The notes under the pieces were generated by a model, which was given only the letters and a program-made list of their open reading frames with translations, searched no databases and was not told the DNA's origin. The position numbers and the translations under genes were made by a program. Positions 29,573 through 39,057 of a stretch of DNA of 64,000 nucleotides are shown here, piece after piece. Positions within the stretch are counted from its first letter, which is position 1. Every line of letters begins with the position of its first letter. This DNA is from Enterococcus villorum (GTDB lineage: Bacteria; Bacillota; Bacilli; Lactobacillales; Enterococcaceae), in the NCBI RefSeq assembly GCF_007990225.1, contig NZ_BJWF01000001.1, positions 124,001 to 188,000 on the forward strand. The letters run 5' to 3'.

Positions 29573-30730
29573 CTATTTTTCTTTTCTTGGTGGGCGTGTT
29601 CCCCAATATTGGAATAGATCCGTTCGTAAAGCTCCATTATATAACTTACGTTTTTTGGTTGCTTTTTGTCCATAATATTCTTCAAAAGCAAGATCGCTTG
29701 TTAGAATGTACTTACTCCAAGTTTTCAACGGGCGAAAAACGTCACCCATCTCTTCGTATAAACGATGGACGGTTTCTTCTTCACCTAGGCGTTCACCATA
29801 AGGAGGATTTGCTACCATCACACCATATTCTTTTTCCGTTTTGAAGTCTTTGACTGCCTGCTGTTTAAATGTGATTGAAGAGCCCAACCCAATTTCTTCC
29901 GCATTTGCTTTTGCAATCTCGATCATACGACCATTAATATCAGATCCAGTAATGTCTAATTCAATATCGTAATCTGCTTTTTCTTCTGCTAAAGCTCGAA
30001 CATTTTCCATGATGCCTTGATTGAACCAATCCCATGATTCACAAGCAAATTCACGATTGAATCCTGGAGCAATATTATGTCCGATTAAAGCCGCTTCAAT
30101 ACAAATTGTTCCTGAACCACATACAGGATCATAAAAAGGGCGGTCTTTTCGCCAGTTTGTCAGCATTACTAACGCCGCTGCCATATTTTCCTTCAGAGGT
30201 GCACCACCTTTTTCTAAGCGATAACCACGCTTAAATAAACTAGGTCCAGTGGTGTCTAAAGTAATCATCACGTGATCTTTTAACAAAGCTACTTCTAATT
30301 GAAAGTGAGCGCCGGTTTCTGTTAAAGGAACAGAAGCAGGTCGGTGGTAATATTTGCGTAAACGCTCCACTATTGCTTTTTTAGTAATGGCTTGACAATC
30401 TGGTGTACTGTAAAGTTTTGATTTAATTGATTTTCCTGCAACAGGAAATTCTGCATCTAATGGAAGAAAATCTTCCCAAGGTAAAGCTTTGACTTTTTCA
30501 AATAACTCATCAAAGGTAAACGCATCAAATTCACCAACAACAATTTTCACACGGTCGGCTGTGCGTAACCACAAATTAGCTGTCGCGATTGTTTCCATCG
30601 TTCCTTTAAAACGTGCGCGCCCATTTTCAACTTGACAATCAATTCCTAAGTCACGTAGTTCTTTTCCAACAAGGGCTTCTAACCCACTTGCAGCGGTTGC
30701 TACAAGATTAAATTCTCTAGTAATGTCCAT
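29573..30730 (-). CDS. THUMP-domain RNA methyltransferase (RlmL/YpsC type)
   Basis: SAM-dependent guanine-N2 methyltransferase likely acting on 23S rRNA. The 385-aa protein has an N-terminal THUMP RNA-binding domain (about 1-160) and a Rossmann methyltransferase domain with DPVCGSGTICIEAAL (SAM motif, about 197) and the catalytic VANPPYGERLG (about 308). It lacks the second methyltransferase (RlmK) domain found in the E. coli fusion, as is normal for Firmicutes. AAGGAG before ATG. It follows rnpB and gpsB, the conserved Firmicutes order ypsC-rnpB-gpsB. Confidence 0.9.
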   Translation of the reverse strand: MDITREFNLVATAASGLEALVGKELRDLGIDCQVENGRARFKGTMETIATANLWLRTADRVKIVVGEFDAFTFDELFEKVKALPWEDFLPLDAEFPVAGKSIKSKLYSTPDCQAITKKAIVERLRKYYHRPASVPLTETGAHFQLEVALLKDHVMITLDTTGPSLFKRGYRLEKGGAPLKENMAAALVMLTNWRKDRPFYDPVCGSGTICIEAALIGHNIAPGFNREFACESWDWFNQGIMENVRALAEEKADYDIELDITGSDINGRMIEIAKANAEEIGLGSSITFKQQAVKDFKTEKEYGVMVANPPYGERLGEEETVHRLYEEMGDVFRPLKTWSKYILTSDLAFEEYYGQKATKKRKLYNGALRTDLFQYWGTRPPRKEK

Positions 30731-30904
30731 AATAATCTCCTTATTTATAAGAAAAGCTGAACGAGATCGTCCAGCTTTTGAAAAATCAAAACCAAAAATG
30801 ATTCAGTGCTTCTAAGATTCTATTTTTTAATCTATCGTCATTGTCTCAATCTGTAAGGCTCATGCCATCTATTCAGCATTAGCTAGTCGTAGTACTTTGA
30901 TGTG

Positions 30905-30934
30905 AAAAAAACCTTCACAACTTGGTTGGAAGGT
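30905..30934 (-). terminator. Terminator after rnpB
   Basis: Hairpin ACCTTC / GAAGGT with paired middle, followed on the minus strand by an eight-T run, about 15 nt past the 3' end of RNase P RNA. Confidence 0.85.
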
Positions 30935-30947
30935 ATTCCCTGTTTTA

Positions 30948-31331
30948 TTGCGGTTTTCTATAAGCCATGTTCTGTACGCTATTATTTCCAGGGAGAAAAA
31001 ATAGCGTGGTAACCATCTATCTGCAGTTAACCTGCCCTTTTGTCTCGTTCTTAATTCCCAACAAAAAGCGCCCCTACCATTGTTTGGGTTGCTCGCTCGA
31101 GGGGTTTACCGCGTTCCACCGAATCAGTTTCCTGATTCGCTTCGTCACTGTGGCACTTTCAAGGATACTTAAGCATAGTCAAAGACCTTAGCTTGTTTTC
31201 CTGCCGTTACTCCAAAGAGTACCTTAGCTTATTTTTTCGCTAAGCACGAACACTACAGGCATCACAGCCTGTGCGAGCATGGACTTTCCTCAGCCTGATC
31301 AAGTCAGACCGCGATTACCCAAAAACCGCAA
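30948..31331 (-). ncRNA. rnpB: RNase P RNA (type B)
   Basis: Catalytic RNA that matures tRNA 5' ends. On the minus strand the conserved 5' block GAGGAAAGTCCATGCTCGCAC (about 31266-31287) and the 3' blocks GATAGATGGTTACC and GTACAGAACATGGCTTATAG are present. The ends TTGCGGTTTT and AAAACCGCAA pair as helix P1, which sets the limits. Length about 384 nt and the layout between gpsB and ypsC match Firmicutes type B RNA. Confidence 0.96.
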
Positions 31332-31346
31332 AGTATGAGTCAATCT

Positions 31347-31763
31347 TTAAAATTGACGTGTTGATTCATTGTCATCATCGTCACTTGTATTTGTATAGTT
31401 ATTTGGGTTAGGTTGGGAAACTTTCACTGTTGATGATTGTTGATCCAATTTTTTCCCAAAAACTTCACGTTCAAGATTTGACAAACGTTTTAAGATATCG
31501 AAGTTTGTTACTGCAGCACTTTTCGGCGCTTCAACTTGTTGTGTACGCGTTTGAGTTGCTCCTTGTGTTTTTGATAATTGTGCAAGCTTTGCACTTAATT
31601 TATCATTTTCTTCTTGTAAAGCAAGGATTTCTTTGTTATAAGTTTCGTAATCTTTGATGATATTGTCTAAGAATTCATCTACTTCAATGGGGTCATAGCC
31701 ACGCATCTTCGTTTTAAATTCTTGTTGTAAAATGTCTTTAGGACTATAAACCAAGCTCGCCAT
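31347..31763 (-). CDS. gpsB: Cell division protein GpsB
   Basis: DivIVA-like adaptor that shuttles between septum and side wall and positions PBPs. The 138-aa protein has the lipid-binding/DivIVA N-terminus (SPKDILQQEFKTKMRGYDPIEVDEFLDNIIKDY, about 7-40), a coiled coil to about 75, a Q/T-rich linker and a C-terminal helix (FDILKRLSNLEREVFG). The frame opens 7 codons upstream, but GAGGTG sits 5 bp before ATG 31763 (MASLVYSP). PBP1 encoded nearby at 33093 is a known partner type. Confidence 0.95.
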   Translation of the reverse strand: MASLVYSPKDILQQEFKTKMRGYDPIEVDEFLDNIIKDYETYNKEILALQEENDKLSAKLAQLSKTQGATQTRTQQVEAPKSAAVTNFDILKRLSNLEREVFGKKLDQQSSTVKVSQPNPNNYTNTSDDDDNESTRQF

Positions 31764-31853
31764 ATTTACACCTCTAGTTTTCATTTACATAATAACATAT
31801 TCTACCTATACCATTGTATCGGAAATAAATTGATAAATCAAACACTATCTTAG

Positions 31854-32393
31854 TTATTCACTAAAATTTTGTAAATCATCCATATTGACTAAGCGAATTT
31901 CATACGGATGTTTTTGTTGAAACATTTGGGCATCGTTTAAAAAAAACTGAGTTTTTCCTGGAAATTCTGTATCATAAATCAGTAAACAGCCATCTGTATG
32001 TTCAAGTAGAAATTGTGTGTGATTTTTTAACTGACTGGGTGATTGGTAAGTTTGATGACTCACCGATTCAACATAGTCAGATAGCTGTTGCGCTAATCTT
32101 TTCTTTTCCTGATTTGTTTCATTCCAATTTTGACCAAATTCCCTAAAAGGATAAATGATGCCAAGTTTTAGTTCAGCATACTCTGACTTCAATTCAGCAA
32201 CTACTTCAGTTGCCCATAATTCTACCCCCAGATTCCCACTTACAAGCACCCATTCTAGTCCTTCTTCAATCAATTGTTGTAATTCTATTTTTAAGACTTT
32301 TTTAATAACTGTTATTTTAGGATCGTTTTCCTTAAAAACACCGAGTTCAAAACTTTGATACCCAGAAATATAAATTACTTTTAATCTGTCCAT
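31854..32393 (-). CDS. ypsA: YpsA-like protein (DUF1273)
   Basis: SLOG-superfamily protein; B. subtilis and staphylococcal YpsA affect cell division. The 179-aa protein starts with YISGYQSFELGVF (nucleotide-binding glycine region, about 8-20), has the VSGNLGVELWA block (about 51) and a Rossmann-like pattern. It sits next to gpsB, the conserved arrangement in Firmicutes. Divergent from recU with about 60 bp between start codons, holding a TATAAT at 32428-32433 for recU. Confidence 0.9.
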   Translation of the reverse strand: MDRLKVIYISGYQSFELGVFKENDPKITVIKKVLKIELQQLIEEGLEWVLVSGNLGVELWATEVVAELKSEYAELKLGIIYPFREFGQNWNETNQEKKRLAQQLSDYVESVSHQTYQSPSQLKNHTQFLLEHTDGCLLIYDTEFPGKTQFFLNDAQMFQQKHPYEIRLVNMDDLQNFSE

Positions 32394-32455
32394 TTGAGTT
32401 TCCTTTTCTTTCTTGCCCCATTTTTGTTATAATATTGGCTAGGAGTGTGATTAAA

Positions 32456-33103
32456 ATGGTCTTACGCTATCCAAACGGCCAACCATACCATAAGAATGCC
32501 TCTTTGAAAGAGAAAATTCAAGAAAAAAGAGAAACACCGATTGAATTTGGCAATCGAGGGATGCGTTTTGAAGAAGCAATTAATGAAAGTAATAATTATT
32601 ACTTGATGCGCGAATTAGCTGTTATCCATAAAAAACCAACCCCCATTCAAATTGTGAAAGTAGATTATCCTCGACGTAGCGCCGCTGTTATCAGGGAAGC
32701 ATATTTTACTCAAGCTTCTACAACAGATTATAACGGTGTATATCGAGGTTTCTATTTAGATTTTGAAGCAAAAGAAACAAAGAATAAAACTTCTTTTCCC
32801 TTCAAAAATTTTCATACGCATCAAATCAATCATATGGAAGCCTGTATAAAGCAACATGGAATTTGTTTTGTGCTTTTATGGTTTTCATCATTGAAACGCT
32901 GTTTTTATTTGGACAGTGCTCATCTGATCGATTACTGGCACGCCCAAAAAGAAGACGGAAGAAAATCCCTTCCTATTTCATTGATTGAAAAATTGGGAAT
33001 TGAGATCCAACCAGGGATTTCTCCACGTATTCCTTATCTCAAAGCAGTGGATCAATACCTGTCAACATTAACTATCGAAGGAGCACGCAAGAATGGCAAA
33101 TAA
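32456..33103 (+). CDS. recU: Holliday junction resolvase RecU
   Basis: Resolves four-way junctions during recombination and chromosome segregation. The 215-aa protein has the N-terminal RYPNGQPY block, NRGMRFEEAIN (about 29), and the catalytic core with KVDYPRR, GVYRGFYLDFEAKET (Asp/Glu/Lys, about 95-112). The frame opens 7 codons further up at a TTG, but MVLRYPNGQPY is the family start and AGGAG lies 10 bp before its ATG. It overlaps pbp1A by 11 bp, the classical recU-ponA unit. Confidence 0.94.
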   Translation: MVLRYPNGQPYHKNASLKEKIQEKRETPIEFGNRGMRFEEAINESNNYYLMRELAVIHKKPTPIQIVKVDYPRRSAAVIREAYFTQASTTDYNGVYRGFYLDFEAKETKNKTSFPFKNFHTHQINHMEACIKQHGICFVLLWFSSLKRCFYLDSAHLIDYWHAQKEDGRKSLPISLIEKLGIEIQPGISPRIPYLKAVDQYLSTLTIEGARKNGK

Positions 33104-35465
33104 ACAAACTAGAACGTCCAGACGAAAAAGCCCACCTTCTTCTGCAAAAAACAATCAAACAAGAACAAAAAAAGCTGGGAAGGGTCCTAAAAAACATAGA
33201 AAAGGTATTATCACAAAAATTCTTTTAATCTTATTATCTTTCATATGTGTAGGTTTTCTGGCAGGTGTTGGACTTTTTTGGTTTTACGCAAAAGATGCGC
33301 CAAAATTAACTGATACGGCATTAGATGCAACAGTTTCTTCTAAACTTTATACCCAAGATGGGGAGCTCTTTGAAGATTTGGGAGCAGAAAAAAGAGAAAA
33401 AATTACAGCGAATGAATTACCAAAAACTTTAGAAGATGCGATTGTTTCCGTCGAAGATCGACGTTTTTATAAACACATCGGGATCGATCCTGTGCGTATC
33501 ATCGGCTCAGCATTATCTAATTTTACTTCTGGTGGGCTTCAAGGGGGAAGTACATTAACCCAACAATTAATCAAACTTTCCTATTTCTCCACCAAAGCCT
33601 CTGATCAAACGCTTAAACGAAAAGCACAAGAAGCTTGGTTAGCTGTGAAGTTAGAACAAACTAAATCAAAACAAGAAATATTAACTTACTATGTCAATAA
33701 AGTATATATGTCTAATGGGCTTTACGGGATGGAAACGGCCGCAGAGATTTATTTTGGTAAGAAGTTGCCTGAACTTTCCCTGCCGCAAACCGCTTTATTA
33801 GCCGGAATGCCACAGGCTCCTTCCGCTTATGATCCTTATCAGTATCCAGAACAAGCAAAAAAACGACGTGATACGGTTTTATATACCATGTTACAAAATG
33901 AAAAAATATCGCAAACGCAATACGATGCTGCGGTAAACACGCCAATAAATGACGGGCTGCAAGAAATGAAAAAAGAAGACGATAATTCTAAAATTGTTGA
34001 TAATTATGTAAAAGAAGTCATTAATGAAGTTCAAGAAAAAACAGATAAAAACGTCTTTACTGATGGATTAGATATCTACACTAACTTAGACTTAGATGCC
34101 CAAAAACATCTCTATGATATTGTCAATTCCGATGAGTATGTTAATTATCCAGATGATAAAATGCAAGTTGCTTCCACCTTGATCGATGTTAATACAGGGC
34201 AAGTAAAAGCACAAATTGGTGGTCGACATGTTGCAGATGATGTGACTTTGGGGATGAACCTTGCTGTCAATACTACTCGTGATTTTGGTTCAACAATGAA
34301 ACCTGTCACAGATTATGGCCCTGCTTTTGAATATTTAAAGTACTCTACAGGGAAAACAATTAGTGATGCACCATATAATTATGAAGGCACTTCTACCCCT
34401 GTAGGAAACTGGGACAATCAATACATGGGAACAATTACCTTGCGACAAGCTTTATATCTTTCAAGAAATGTTCCTGCGGTTAAATTATTCAACGAAGTCG
34501 GTGCGGATAACGTAAGTTCATTTTTAAAAGACTTAGGTATTGAATATAGTACCATCCATCAATCGAATGCTATTTCAAGTAATACGGAAAAACAAGATGG
34601 CACAAAATATGGAGCCTCTTCTTTAAAAGTTGCTGCTGCTTATGCAGCTTTTGCCAATGGCGGTACGTACTACAAACCTCAATATGTCAATAAAATCGTT
34701 TTTCAGGATAGAACAGAAGAAACGTTTGATGCGGATGGAAAAACAGCAATGTCACCTGAAACAGCTTATATGATCACCGATATACTGAAAGATACTTTGA
34801 CAAAAGGAACCGGTACAAATGCACAAATACCTGGTCTTTATCAAGCAGGTAAAACGGGTACTTCAAACTATACAGATGATGAGTATGCGAAATTAGGTAC
34901 TTCTAGTGGTGTTTATCCTGATATTTTATTTGCAGGTTATACACCCAATTATGCCATTTCTGTCTGGACTGGATATAATGAGAAAATGACACCCGTTACT
35001 TCGCAATCGTCTCATGTAGCATCGGATGTTTACCGTGAATTAATGCAATATGTATCAGCAAATGTGACCAATAGTGACTGGACAATGCCAAATGGTCTCA
35101 TTCGATCTGGTGGCGAATTGTATTACAGGGATCAGCTAAGTAGAACACCAAGTACGACGACGCCTTCATCGACCATTCCTTCGTCTTCGGTGGTGCAAAT
35201 ACCTGATAGCTCTTCTACTGACTCGACGATATCAACGCCAGAAACTACTTCGACAACCGAGTCTTCTGTCGAATCTTCCGTAACATCGTCTACAACAACT
35301 CAAAATACAAATAGTCAAAATAATGATGAGCAGTCATCAGAAACAACGAATAATTCAACAGAATCTGAGACGCCATCTACTACAGCACCATCCACTCAGG
35401 TCAATCCTGAAAACAACGCCAATACTGGTCAATCGAATAATAGTTCAACGGCATCAGGAACTTAA
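33093..35465 (+). CDS. pbp1A: Class A penicillin-binding protein 1A
   Basis: Bifunctional peptidoglycan synthase at the membrane. The 790-aa protein has a basic cytoplasmic tail (1-48), one transmembrane helix (about 49-72), a GT51 glycosyltransferase domain (EDRRFYKHIGID, about 127; GGSTLTQQLIKL, about 156) and a transpeptidase domain with SxxK (STMKP, about 401), SRN (about 466) and KTGTSN (about 587). The last about 100 residues are Ser/Thr-rich and disordered. RBS AAGGAG lies inside recU. B-lactam target class; ponA in other names. Confidence 0.95.
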   Translation: MANKQTRTSRRKSPPSSAKNNQTRTKKAGKGPKKHRKGIITKILLILLSFICVGFLAGVGLFWFYAKDAPKLTDTALDATVSSKLYTQDGELFEDLGAEKREKITANELPKTLEDAIVSVEDRRFYKHIGIDPVRIIGSALSNFTSGGLQGGSTLTQQLIKLSYFSTKASDQTLKRKAQEAWLAVKLEQTKSKQEILTYYVNKVYMSNGLYGMETAAEIYFGKKLPELSLPQTALLAGMPQAPSAYDPYQYPEQAKKRRDTVLYTMLQNEKISQTQYDAAVNTPINDGLQEMKKEDDNSKIVDNYVKEVINEVQEKTDKNVFTDGLDIYTNLDLDAQKHLYDIVNSDEYVNYPDDKMQVASTLIDVNTGQVKAQIGGRHVADDVTLGMNLAVNTTRDFGSTMKPVTDYGPAFEYLKYSTGKTISDAPYNYEGTSTPVGNWDNQYMGTITLRQALYLSRNVPAVKLFNEVGADNVSSFLKDLGIEYSTIHQSNAISSNTEKQDGTKYGASSLKVAAAYAAFANGGTYYKPQYVNKIVFQDRTEETFDADGKTAMSPETAYMITDILKDTLTKGTGTNAQIPGLYQAGKTGTSNYTDDEYAKLGTSSGVYPDILFAGYTPNYAISVWTGYNEKMTPVTSQSSHVASDVYRELMQYVSANVTNSDWTMPNGLIRSGGELYYRDQLSRTPSTTTPSSTIPSSSVVQIPDSSSTDSTISTPETTSTTESSVESSVTSSTTTQNTNSQNNDEQSSETTNNSTESETPSTTAPSTQVNPENNANTGQSNNSSTASGT

Positions 35466-35508
35466 TAAAAAAGGAAGTTGAGTGAATGCTCAACTTCCTT
35501 TTTTATTA
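35464..35508. terminator. Bidirectional terminator between pbp1A and nth
   Basis: AAAAAAGGAAGTTGAG / CTCAACTTCCTTTTTT hairpin with a 6-nt loop between convergent genes; T/A runs on both strands. Confidence 0.92.
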
Positions 35509-35511
35509 AGT

Positions 35512-36171
35512 TTACTTTTTTTGAGAATTGAGCTTCATCCTGACTTTCCCATCTTGACACATTTCTAATAAAGGGCATACTTCGCATCTTGGACTTCTAG
35601 CAGTACAATGATAGCGTCCAAAAAAGATGAGTGTGTGATGTGTTCTCACCCATAATTCTTTGGGAATTTTACGCATCAATGTTTCTTCTACTTCTAATAC
35701 GGAAGCATCGAGTTTACAAATTCGTAGTCGTTTCGTTACCCTTTCCACATGCGTATCAACTGCGATGGCAGGAATACCAAAAGCATCCCCTAAAACAACA
35801 TTTGCTGTTTTTCTGCCTACACCAGGTAATGAAATCAATTCCTCCCTTGTTCGTGGAACTTTACCATCAAAACGTTCGATTAATTGCTGGGCACATGCCC
35901 GAATATTTTTGGCTTTGTTACGATAAAGACCAATTGTTTTGATCTTTGGAATAATTTCATCAATGGATGCAACAGCTAAAGATTGAGGTGTTGGAAAAGC
36001 ATTGAATAGTGCAGGAGTAGCTTTATTCACTGACACATCAGTTGCTTGCGCACTTAATATGACAGCGATCAATAGTTCATAAGGATTCTGATGTATCAAT
36101 TCTCCATGAGCTTCAGGAAACATTTTAAACATTTTCTCGATGGCTTCCATCGTTTTTTGTTTACCTAACAT
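35512..36171 (-). CDS. nth: Endonuclease III
   Basis: Base-excision DNA glycosylase/AP lyase for oxidised pyrimidines. The 219-aa protein has the helix-hairpin-helix LPGVGRKTANVVLGDAFG (about 112-129) with the catalytic Lys (K118 region), the catalytic Asp in AVDTHVERV (about 136) and the iron-sulfur cluster cysteines C-x6-C-x2-C-x5-C in CTARSPRCEVCPLLEMC. ATG overlaps the RBS zone of dnaD's end (1-bp gap), so dnaD-nth form an operon as in B. subtilis. Confidence 0.95.
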   Translation of the reverse strand: MLGKQKTMEAIEKMFKMFPEAHGELIHQNPYELLIAVILSAQATDVSVNKATPALFNAFPTPQSLAVASIDEIIPKIKTIGLYRNKAKNIRACAQQLIERFDGKVPRTREELISLPGVGRKTANVVLGDAFGIPAIAVDTHVERVTKRLRICKLDASVLEVEETLMRKIPKELWVRTHHTLIFFGRYHCTARSPRCEVCPLLEMCQDGKVRMKLNSQKK

Positions 36172-36172
36172 A

Positions 36173-36874
36173 TCATTCCTCCAACCAATTTTTCAACGAA
36201 ACTTTTGGTAATTCTTCTGGTTGCACATTCGTTGCTTCAACTTCTTTTTGTAGCAATTGCTGTTTGCGTCTTTTTTGCTCTTCTTCTACTTGTTGTTTCG
36301 TTTTTAAATTTTTACGCTCCCAAGACAATAAAATTCGATCGACATAATTAAAACTATAGGCTTGATTTAATACAGCTTCTCGTAGAGCCAATTTTAAAAT
36401 TTCAGGTTGATAATGATCTTCTTCCAACCATTGCCCAATTCGTTGAAATTCAATCGCTGATAACGGCCGTCCAAATTCTTGTTCAAAGAGCTGATAAACA
36501 GATTGAACTTCTTTTTGTTGGCTTATTTCTTCTCGCTTTTCTTTTTGGCTTTCTAAAAAATCCCCTAACAGTTGATACATTGGGTATAAATTGTAACGAT
36601 CGACTTTTTTCCCATCAACCGTCACCGTATCGATCTTTATAAAACCATTGCTAATCAACTGGTTTAAAATTTGATAAACTCGTTCTTGTTTTACGCCCAT
36701 ATTCGATGCAATAATCTGTAAATCTGGAAAATCATCACCTTCAAGTTGAGCCATATGAAGCTGTAAAATAAATAAAAATTCTTCAGAGCCTAGACCTAGG
36801 CGTCGATAGTTTTTTAGTAACAAATTGGATATGATTGTTTGTCCAGCTTTTAAATAATTTTCTAAATTCAACAT
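36173..36874 (-). CDS. dnaD: DnaD-domain replication initiation protein
   Basis: Primosome component that loads helicase with DnaB and DnaI. The 233-aa protein has a winged-helix N-terminal domain (about 1-100) and the DnaB_2/DnaD C-terminal domain: FEQEFGRPLSAIEFQRIGQW (about 127) and the YxxxIL-type YVDRILLSWE (about 178-187), then a lysine/glutamine-rich tail. GTGAGGG before ATG. Upstream of nth, the normal place. Confidence 0.92.
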   Translation of the reverse strand: MLNLENYLKAGQTIISNLLLKNYRRLGLGSEEFLFILQLHMAQLEGDDFPDLQIIASNMGVKQERVYQILNQLISNGFIKIDTVTVDGKKVDRYNLYPMYQLLGDFLESQKEKREEISQQKEVQSVYQLFEQEFGRPLSAIEFQRIGQWLEEDHYQPEILKLALREAVLNQAYSFNYVDRILLSWERKNLKTKQQVEEEQKRRKQQLLQKEVEATNVQPEELPKVSLKNWLEE

Positions 36875-37051
36875 GGTTTTTCCCTCACTTCCATTTCAGT
36901 ATACGTAAAAAGCCAGCTTGAGGCAAGGCAACATTTCTGTCCTAATATTTTATATTTTTTAGTTCTTTTTATTTCTCTTTTTCACTTTTCGGAATAAATA
37001 AATCTATCTGACATTTTTTTTATCTAATTAAGTGCTCAGTGCAATAAAACA

Positions 37052-37101
37052 AAAAAAGGATTATCGTTTTGAGATAAGTCCCAAAATGGTAATCCTTTTT
37101 T
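37052..37101 (-). terminator. Terminator after the 95-aa hypothetical gene
   Basis: Hairpin AAAAAGGATTA / TAATCCTTTTT with a longer imperfect middle, A run on the left giving a T run on the minus strand, about 100 bp past the stop at 37205. Confidence 0.6.
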
Positions 37102-37204
37102 ACCTTCTCTTTATTTTTCTAGCAAACAGATTTTATAAAAACAGTAATCAAAAAGATTTTTTTGTTCTCTTAATTAGAAATTAGATGAGACAGAACGGCC
37201 AAAA

Positions 37205-37492
37205 TCATTTGTCTTCTTCTGTTTGTAAAATGTAAGGTTCTCCTTCATAGGTGTATTCCGTATTGATCGTTCCGTCGTTTTCATCAGAATAGATTCTCCG
37301 ACTAAACGGAAAACGATGAGAAATACCATCTTTTGCTTCTTCTGCGCTCATTGTATAGTAATCTTCTTGCGTTTCATTCAAGTGACTGATGACTTGATCA
37401 GCTAAAACATCCATATCTATATTTTCTTTTTTTGCGACATTTTTATAGTCTTTAAGAAAAACGGCTTGTTGAATAAAATATTCTTTTTCCAT
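37205..37492 (-). CDS. Small acidic protein, unknown function
   Basis: Not recognised. 95 residues, soluble and acidic, no signal peptide or membrane segment; begins MEKEYFIQQAVFLKDYKNVA (helical) and ends in a Tyr/Glu-rich beta part (NTEYTYEGEPYILQTEEDK). Start at ATG 37492 with GAAGGGG upstream; six codons of the open frame before it hold the RBS. Single gene with probable terminator. Confidence 0.7.
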   Translation of the reverse strand: MEKEYFIQQAVFLKDYKNVAKKENIDMDVLADQVISHLNETQEDYYTMSAEEAKDGISHRFPFSRRIYSDENDGTINTEYTYEGEPYILQTEEDK

Positions 37493-37719
37493 TTGCTTCC
37501 CCTTCTTCACTCAGTATAGGTATACACACGTTCCTATATTTATTTTGTCAGAAAAATCTTTCTGAGACAACTAATAACGTTTATAAGAAAATGGAAAATA
37601 AAAGTAGAGATAATTTCTTAGTGTTTAGTTTAAAGCCTACACAAATAACAATTCTATCCACATCCATTGTTTCTTTGACAACTAGTAACATATACAAAAT
37701 CAAAAAACAAAAAATTTAG

Positions 37720-38883
37720 TTACCTTTGGATCGAAAGTAGCTTCTTTTTTTCTATTGTTTGTACTGTACTCTTTTCTTCATTTATTTTTTGTAACAAACC
37801 ACTGAACTGCTGTTGATTACTTAATTGAGAAAATTTCCATTCAGCTAATATTTTATTTAGTTTTTCTTCTAGTTTCGGAGATTCTTCTGATGAAAAGACT
37901 CTAAAAATAGGATACGTGGTTTGGCTAATTTTGAATGCTTCTGGTGTTAGCGGATCTTCGACAAATTTCGTAGCAAAATCAACAGTTAATTCAAATTCAG
38001 AAAATGTTGGATGTTTAGAACAATTTATCTTTTCCATTTTTCGTTCAAGATAATATTTCCAAGCATGTTCTAACGCTTGATTATGTACCACGTTTTCTGT
38101 TTTAAAGGCATAGTGTAAATAATTATAAAATGCTTTAGCTTCCCCGATTTTTGGTTTTATAGATTTTTCTTTCGTTCTCATTTTCTTCAATTCCACATTC
38201 ATCGTATGATTAAAAATGTTCACCTGACAATTAAATAGAGCCGTCTTTAAAGAACCCAATATCTCAATAACAGGACAGTTAGCTACCCCTTTATACTCAT
38301 TCATTGTAAGATTCAAGTGTTCACGACCATATTTTCCTTCCCCTAGTTGATAAATGATTCGTGAGAGATTACACTGACTTTTTTTATGGTATTCAAATTT
38401 TGTATGGAAAAGAATATCACATAAAACATTCAAGTTTTCTTTCTTTATCTTTGAAAAAGCACCACATGAATGTTTGTCAGAACCCTTGCCTAATTTGTCT
38501 ATCATTGTTACTACATAATGATCTGTTTGTTGATAAAGGATCAAACTGTATACATGGTCGTATTCTTTTGAGGTAATATACGCTGGGATAATCATAAAAT
38601 TGGTTGGATCATCCTTCTTCATACTTTCAATCAGTTGTTGTAATTCTTTAGGACTGTTTGTGTGATAAAAATCAATGGTTCTTTTTAATGAAGAAATAAT
38701 TTCTGGCTTTCTTGTTTTATCAATAAAAAACTCATTTTCATCCATTTCAATCATTTTTATCAGGGTTGAAAACAGCAATTGATAATTTTTCTTTCCTTCT
38801 TCGCCAACTACTCTAAAATTACCAGCATCGCCTAATCCTAATGCAAGTGCAAACATATGAAATTTACGATCAAAATCGTCCAT
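37720..38883 (-). CDS. Orphan protein with possible cysteine-protease-like core
   Basis: I do not recognise this 387-aa protein. No signal peptide or membrane helix. Residues 96-130 read FMIIPAY, then H110 in DHVYSLIL, a HYVVTMIDK strand with D129, and C203 follows in ANCPVIEILGSLKTAL. The order His-Asp-Cys with an I-I-P strand before the His resembles clan CE (Ulp1/YopJ-like) cysteine proteases, but this is a visual guess. The same strand pattern occurs twice in the orphan protein at 57418, so the two look paralogous. RBS AAAAGGAG; stands alone, neighbours unrelated. Confidence 0.75.
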   Translation of the reverse strand: MDDFDRKFHMFALALGLGDAGNFRVVGEEGKKNYQLLFSTLIKMIEMDENEFFIDKTRKPEIISSLKRTIDFYHTNSPKELQQLIESMKKDDPTNFMIIPAYITSKEYDHVYSLILYQQTDHYVVTMIDKLGKGSDKHSCGAFSKIKKENLNVLCDILFHTKFEYHKKSQCNLSRIIYQLGEGKYGREHLNLTMNEYKGVANCPVIEILGSLKTALFNCQVNIFNHTMNVELKKMRTKEKSIKPKIGEAKAFYNYLHYAFKTENVVHNQALEHAWKYYLERKMEKINCSKHPTFSEFELTVDFATKFVEDPLTPEAFKISQTTYPIFRVFSSEESPKLEEKLNKILAEWKFSQLSNQQQFSGLLQKINEEKSTVQTIEKKKLLSIQR

Positions 38884-38978
38884 TTTTTCCTCTCCTTTTA
38901 ATCGATTAATAGTTGGATTGTATCATGACAAAACCATTCGCTCGCACAATTTTTTCTTTTTACAGAAAAAGGAGTATA

Positions 38979-39004
38979 CAAAAAAGAGTGGATTTCTCCA
39001 CTCC
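38979..39004 (-). terminator. Terminator after nox
   Basis: Short stable hairpin GAGTGGA / TCCACTC followed on the minus strand by CTTTTTT. Confidence 0.8.
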
Positions 39005-39057
39005 TTAAAAAAGAATTGATCCGCATTTTTAATTATTTTACAATGTTACAGCGCATT

